This document shows, in pieces, positions 63,201 to 64,000 of a DNA stretch of 64,000 bases (position 1 is its first letter; each line of letters begins with the position of its first letter). A model generated the notes under the pieces. The model saw nothing but the letters and a program-made list of their open reading frames with translations. It was not told the origin of the DNA and did no database searches. The position numbers were made by a program, and so were the translations under genes. The stretch is from Candidatus Scalindua sp. (lineage in GTDB: Bacteria; Planctomycetota; Brocadiia; Brocadiales; Scalinduaceae): assembly GCA_021776915.1 (NCBI GenBank), contig JAIQZU010000082.1, positions 33,579 to 97,578 on the forward strand. Reading direction: 5' to 3'.

Positions 63201-63485
63201 ATGAAGGCGGAGCCGGTTTATTCTCATAAGAGGATCTATCCAAATGGTGATATTGTTGAGGTCAAGGTTTGGAAGGTGGCCAGGAGCAAGGACAAACCTC
63301 ATGGATTTAAATATTCCCTTGCCTACATTAGAAAAGGCAAAAGGGTTATTGGCTATGATAACGCTGAGAGGAAGGGTGACCACAGGCATTATAAAGACAA
63401 GGAGTATCCATATACTTTTAATGATGTAGATAAGCTTTTTGAAGATTTCTACGAAGATATAAGGAGGTTTAAAAATGAAAGTTAA
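63201..63485 (+). CDS. TumE/DUF6516-family toxin-like protein
   Basis: 94 residues. IYPNGDIVEVKVWKVARSKD, KYSLAYIRKGKRVIGYDNAE, RKGDHRHYKDKEYPYTF and LFEDFYEDIRR match the DUF6516/TumE family: a beta-strand rich small protein with a conserved YDN...KGDHxH core, like a ribonuclease-type toxin. It overlaps the following HTH gene by 11 nt in a different frame, the usual toxin-then-antitoxin arrangement of this group. No strong ribosome site is seen before its ATG. Confidence 0.75.
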   Translation: MKAEPVYSHKRIYPNGDIVEVKVWKVARSKDKPHGFKYSLAYIRKGKRVIGYDNAERKGDHRHYKDKEYPYTFNDVDKLFEDFYEDIRRFKNES

Positions 63486-63849
63486 GAACGTAAAACTTGA
63501 GATTATGAGTGAAGATCAGTTTATTGGTGAGGCCAAGGACGTTATGAAAAAACTATCTAAAGGCGTTAACGTAAAAGCCAAATCCGTTATTTCTTTCAAT
63601 TCGCTTAGTGTAATGAGGAAATTTATTACCGATGAACGGTTGAAGGTATTAAGGGCTATAAAAAAACATCATCCTTCCTCGATCTATGAGCTTGCGAAGA
63701 TACTGAAGAGAGATACGAAAAATGTCGCTAATGATGTTGGATATCTTGAAGACATAGGGCTTTTAGAGGTAAAGAAGACGAAGAAAGGCAGGCAAAAATC
63801 AACCCCTTCGGTAAACTATGATAAGATCCTCCTGGAGATACCGGTTTAG
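63475..63849 (+). CDS. HVO_A0114-type winged-helix protein, probable antitoxin
   Basis: 124 residues. An N-terminal part of ~55 residues (KLEIMSEDQFIGEAKDVMK) is followed by a winged HTH: TDERLKVLRAIKKHHPSSIYELAKIL, KRDTKNVANDVGYLEDIGLLEV and the wing KTKKGRQKSTPSVNYD. This is the DNA-binding partner found next to DUF6516 proteins. GGAGG precedes the ATG. It would repress the pair and neutralise the toxin. Confidence 0.78.
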   Translation: MKVKNVKLEIMSEDQFIGEAKDVMKKLSKGVNVKAKSVISFNSLSVMRKFITDERLKVLRAIKKHHPSSIYELAKILKRDTKNVANDVGYLEDIGLLEVKKTKKGRQKSTPSVNYDKILLEIPV

Positions 63850-63870
63850 ATTTTGTTGGGCGCTTGCCAT

Positions 63871-64000
63871 CACATCATACCAGGACAAGGCAATAGGAGA
63901 CTTAAACGCCTCAGGATCAATCCTGCAAAGCCCATTAGCCTGATTTCTCAGCTTTTCGGGTAATCTGCAATATAAGCCCTGTGATTTCTTCCCGCCTCCG
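63871..64000. repeat. ~130-bp direct repeat, copy B (cut by window end)
   Basis: Begins CACATCATACCAGGACAAG and runs to TTCTTCCCGCCTCCG at the window edge. About three quarters of positions match copy A at 62925-63057. The two copies bracket the toxin-antitoxin pair. Confidence 0.8.

Noticed and set aside
63111..63389. 92-residue minus-strand frame
   Set aside because: Lies opposite the TumE-like gene, no ribosome site, and the plus-strand pair is far better supported.

Overview
The window reads as chromosomal DNA of a diderm bacterium with roughly 40% GC and mostly standard ATG/Shine-Dalgarno starts. Diderm status is inferred from a beta-barrel outer membrane protein, an HflK-type membrane regulator and a DUF374-type acyltransferase. 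murA shows peptidoglycan synthesis. My best guess is a planctomycete of the anammox-type Brocadiales (Scalindua-like), based on the combination of DUF2851, a TatD-radical SAM fusion, an ABC-2/HyuA cluster, a multi-PDZ site-2 protease and many short palindromic repeats. No diagnostic marker is present, so this is an inference only. There is no rRNA gene and no complete tRNA gene.

Layout. 1-5.0 kb (minus strand): 3' part of hflK, an AIR-synthase-like protein, a PIG-L deacetylase, a stand-alone DICT sensory domain and a NapH/CcoG-like iron-sulfur membrane protein. 5.3-9.3 kb (plus): ispG-dxr-rseP operon (two MEP isoprenoid enzymes plus a site-2 protease with four PDZ-like domains). 9.4-12.3 kb: acyltransferase, DUF2851, VanZ. 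12.3-16.2 kb: small membrane proteins, a secreted DUF1566 protein, PilZ and YkgJ-type proteins. 16.2-20.3 kb: Ppx/GppA, a sigma-54 promoter region in front of a YceI-family gene, an RRM protein, PpiC and HPP. 20.4-25.1 kb: ABC-2 exporter (two permeases and an ATPase) next to a HyuA-type hydantoinase/oxoprolinase. 25.3-31.4 kb: ParB-like protein, aroA, hemC, PilZ, GNAT and a TPR protein with an Ada-like zinc module. 31.5-38.2 kb is accessory: an intact IS1182-type element, a Dus enzyme, a GC-rich RloC-like ATPase and a collagen-like membrane protein lying between direct repeats, one of them split by a strongly structured insertion.

38.3-42.7 kb holds lipB and the pyruvate-type dehydrogenase genes E2, E1beta and E1alpha, with a 177-bp MITE-like palindromic element between E2 and E1beta, and a half-size ferritin-like protein. 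43.2-50.3 kb: TatD-radical SAM fusion, then the translation cluster ffh-rpsP-trmD-rplS-yraN (rimM is missing from its usual place), and murA. 50.3-52.9 kb: carbamoyltransferase, DUF5989 and SxtJ, a recognisable three-gene unit.

53-61.7 kb is an integrated genetic element: a tRNA 3'-end-like att remnant, a tyrosine integrase, an excisionase-like HTH, ribbon-helix-helix proteins, a DnaB-N/RepA-type ATPase and, directly behind it, an array of nine copies of TGTCCAGTC with a 19-bp perfect hairpin. This is a candidate iteron origin or control region, and one of the two most interesting items here. The other is the sigma-54 control region at 17.38-17.71 kb, which may make a short terminated RNA. 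The window ends with an outer membrane protein and a TumE(DUF6516)/HTH toxin-antitoxin pair lying between two copies of a ~130-bp direct repeat.
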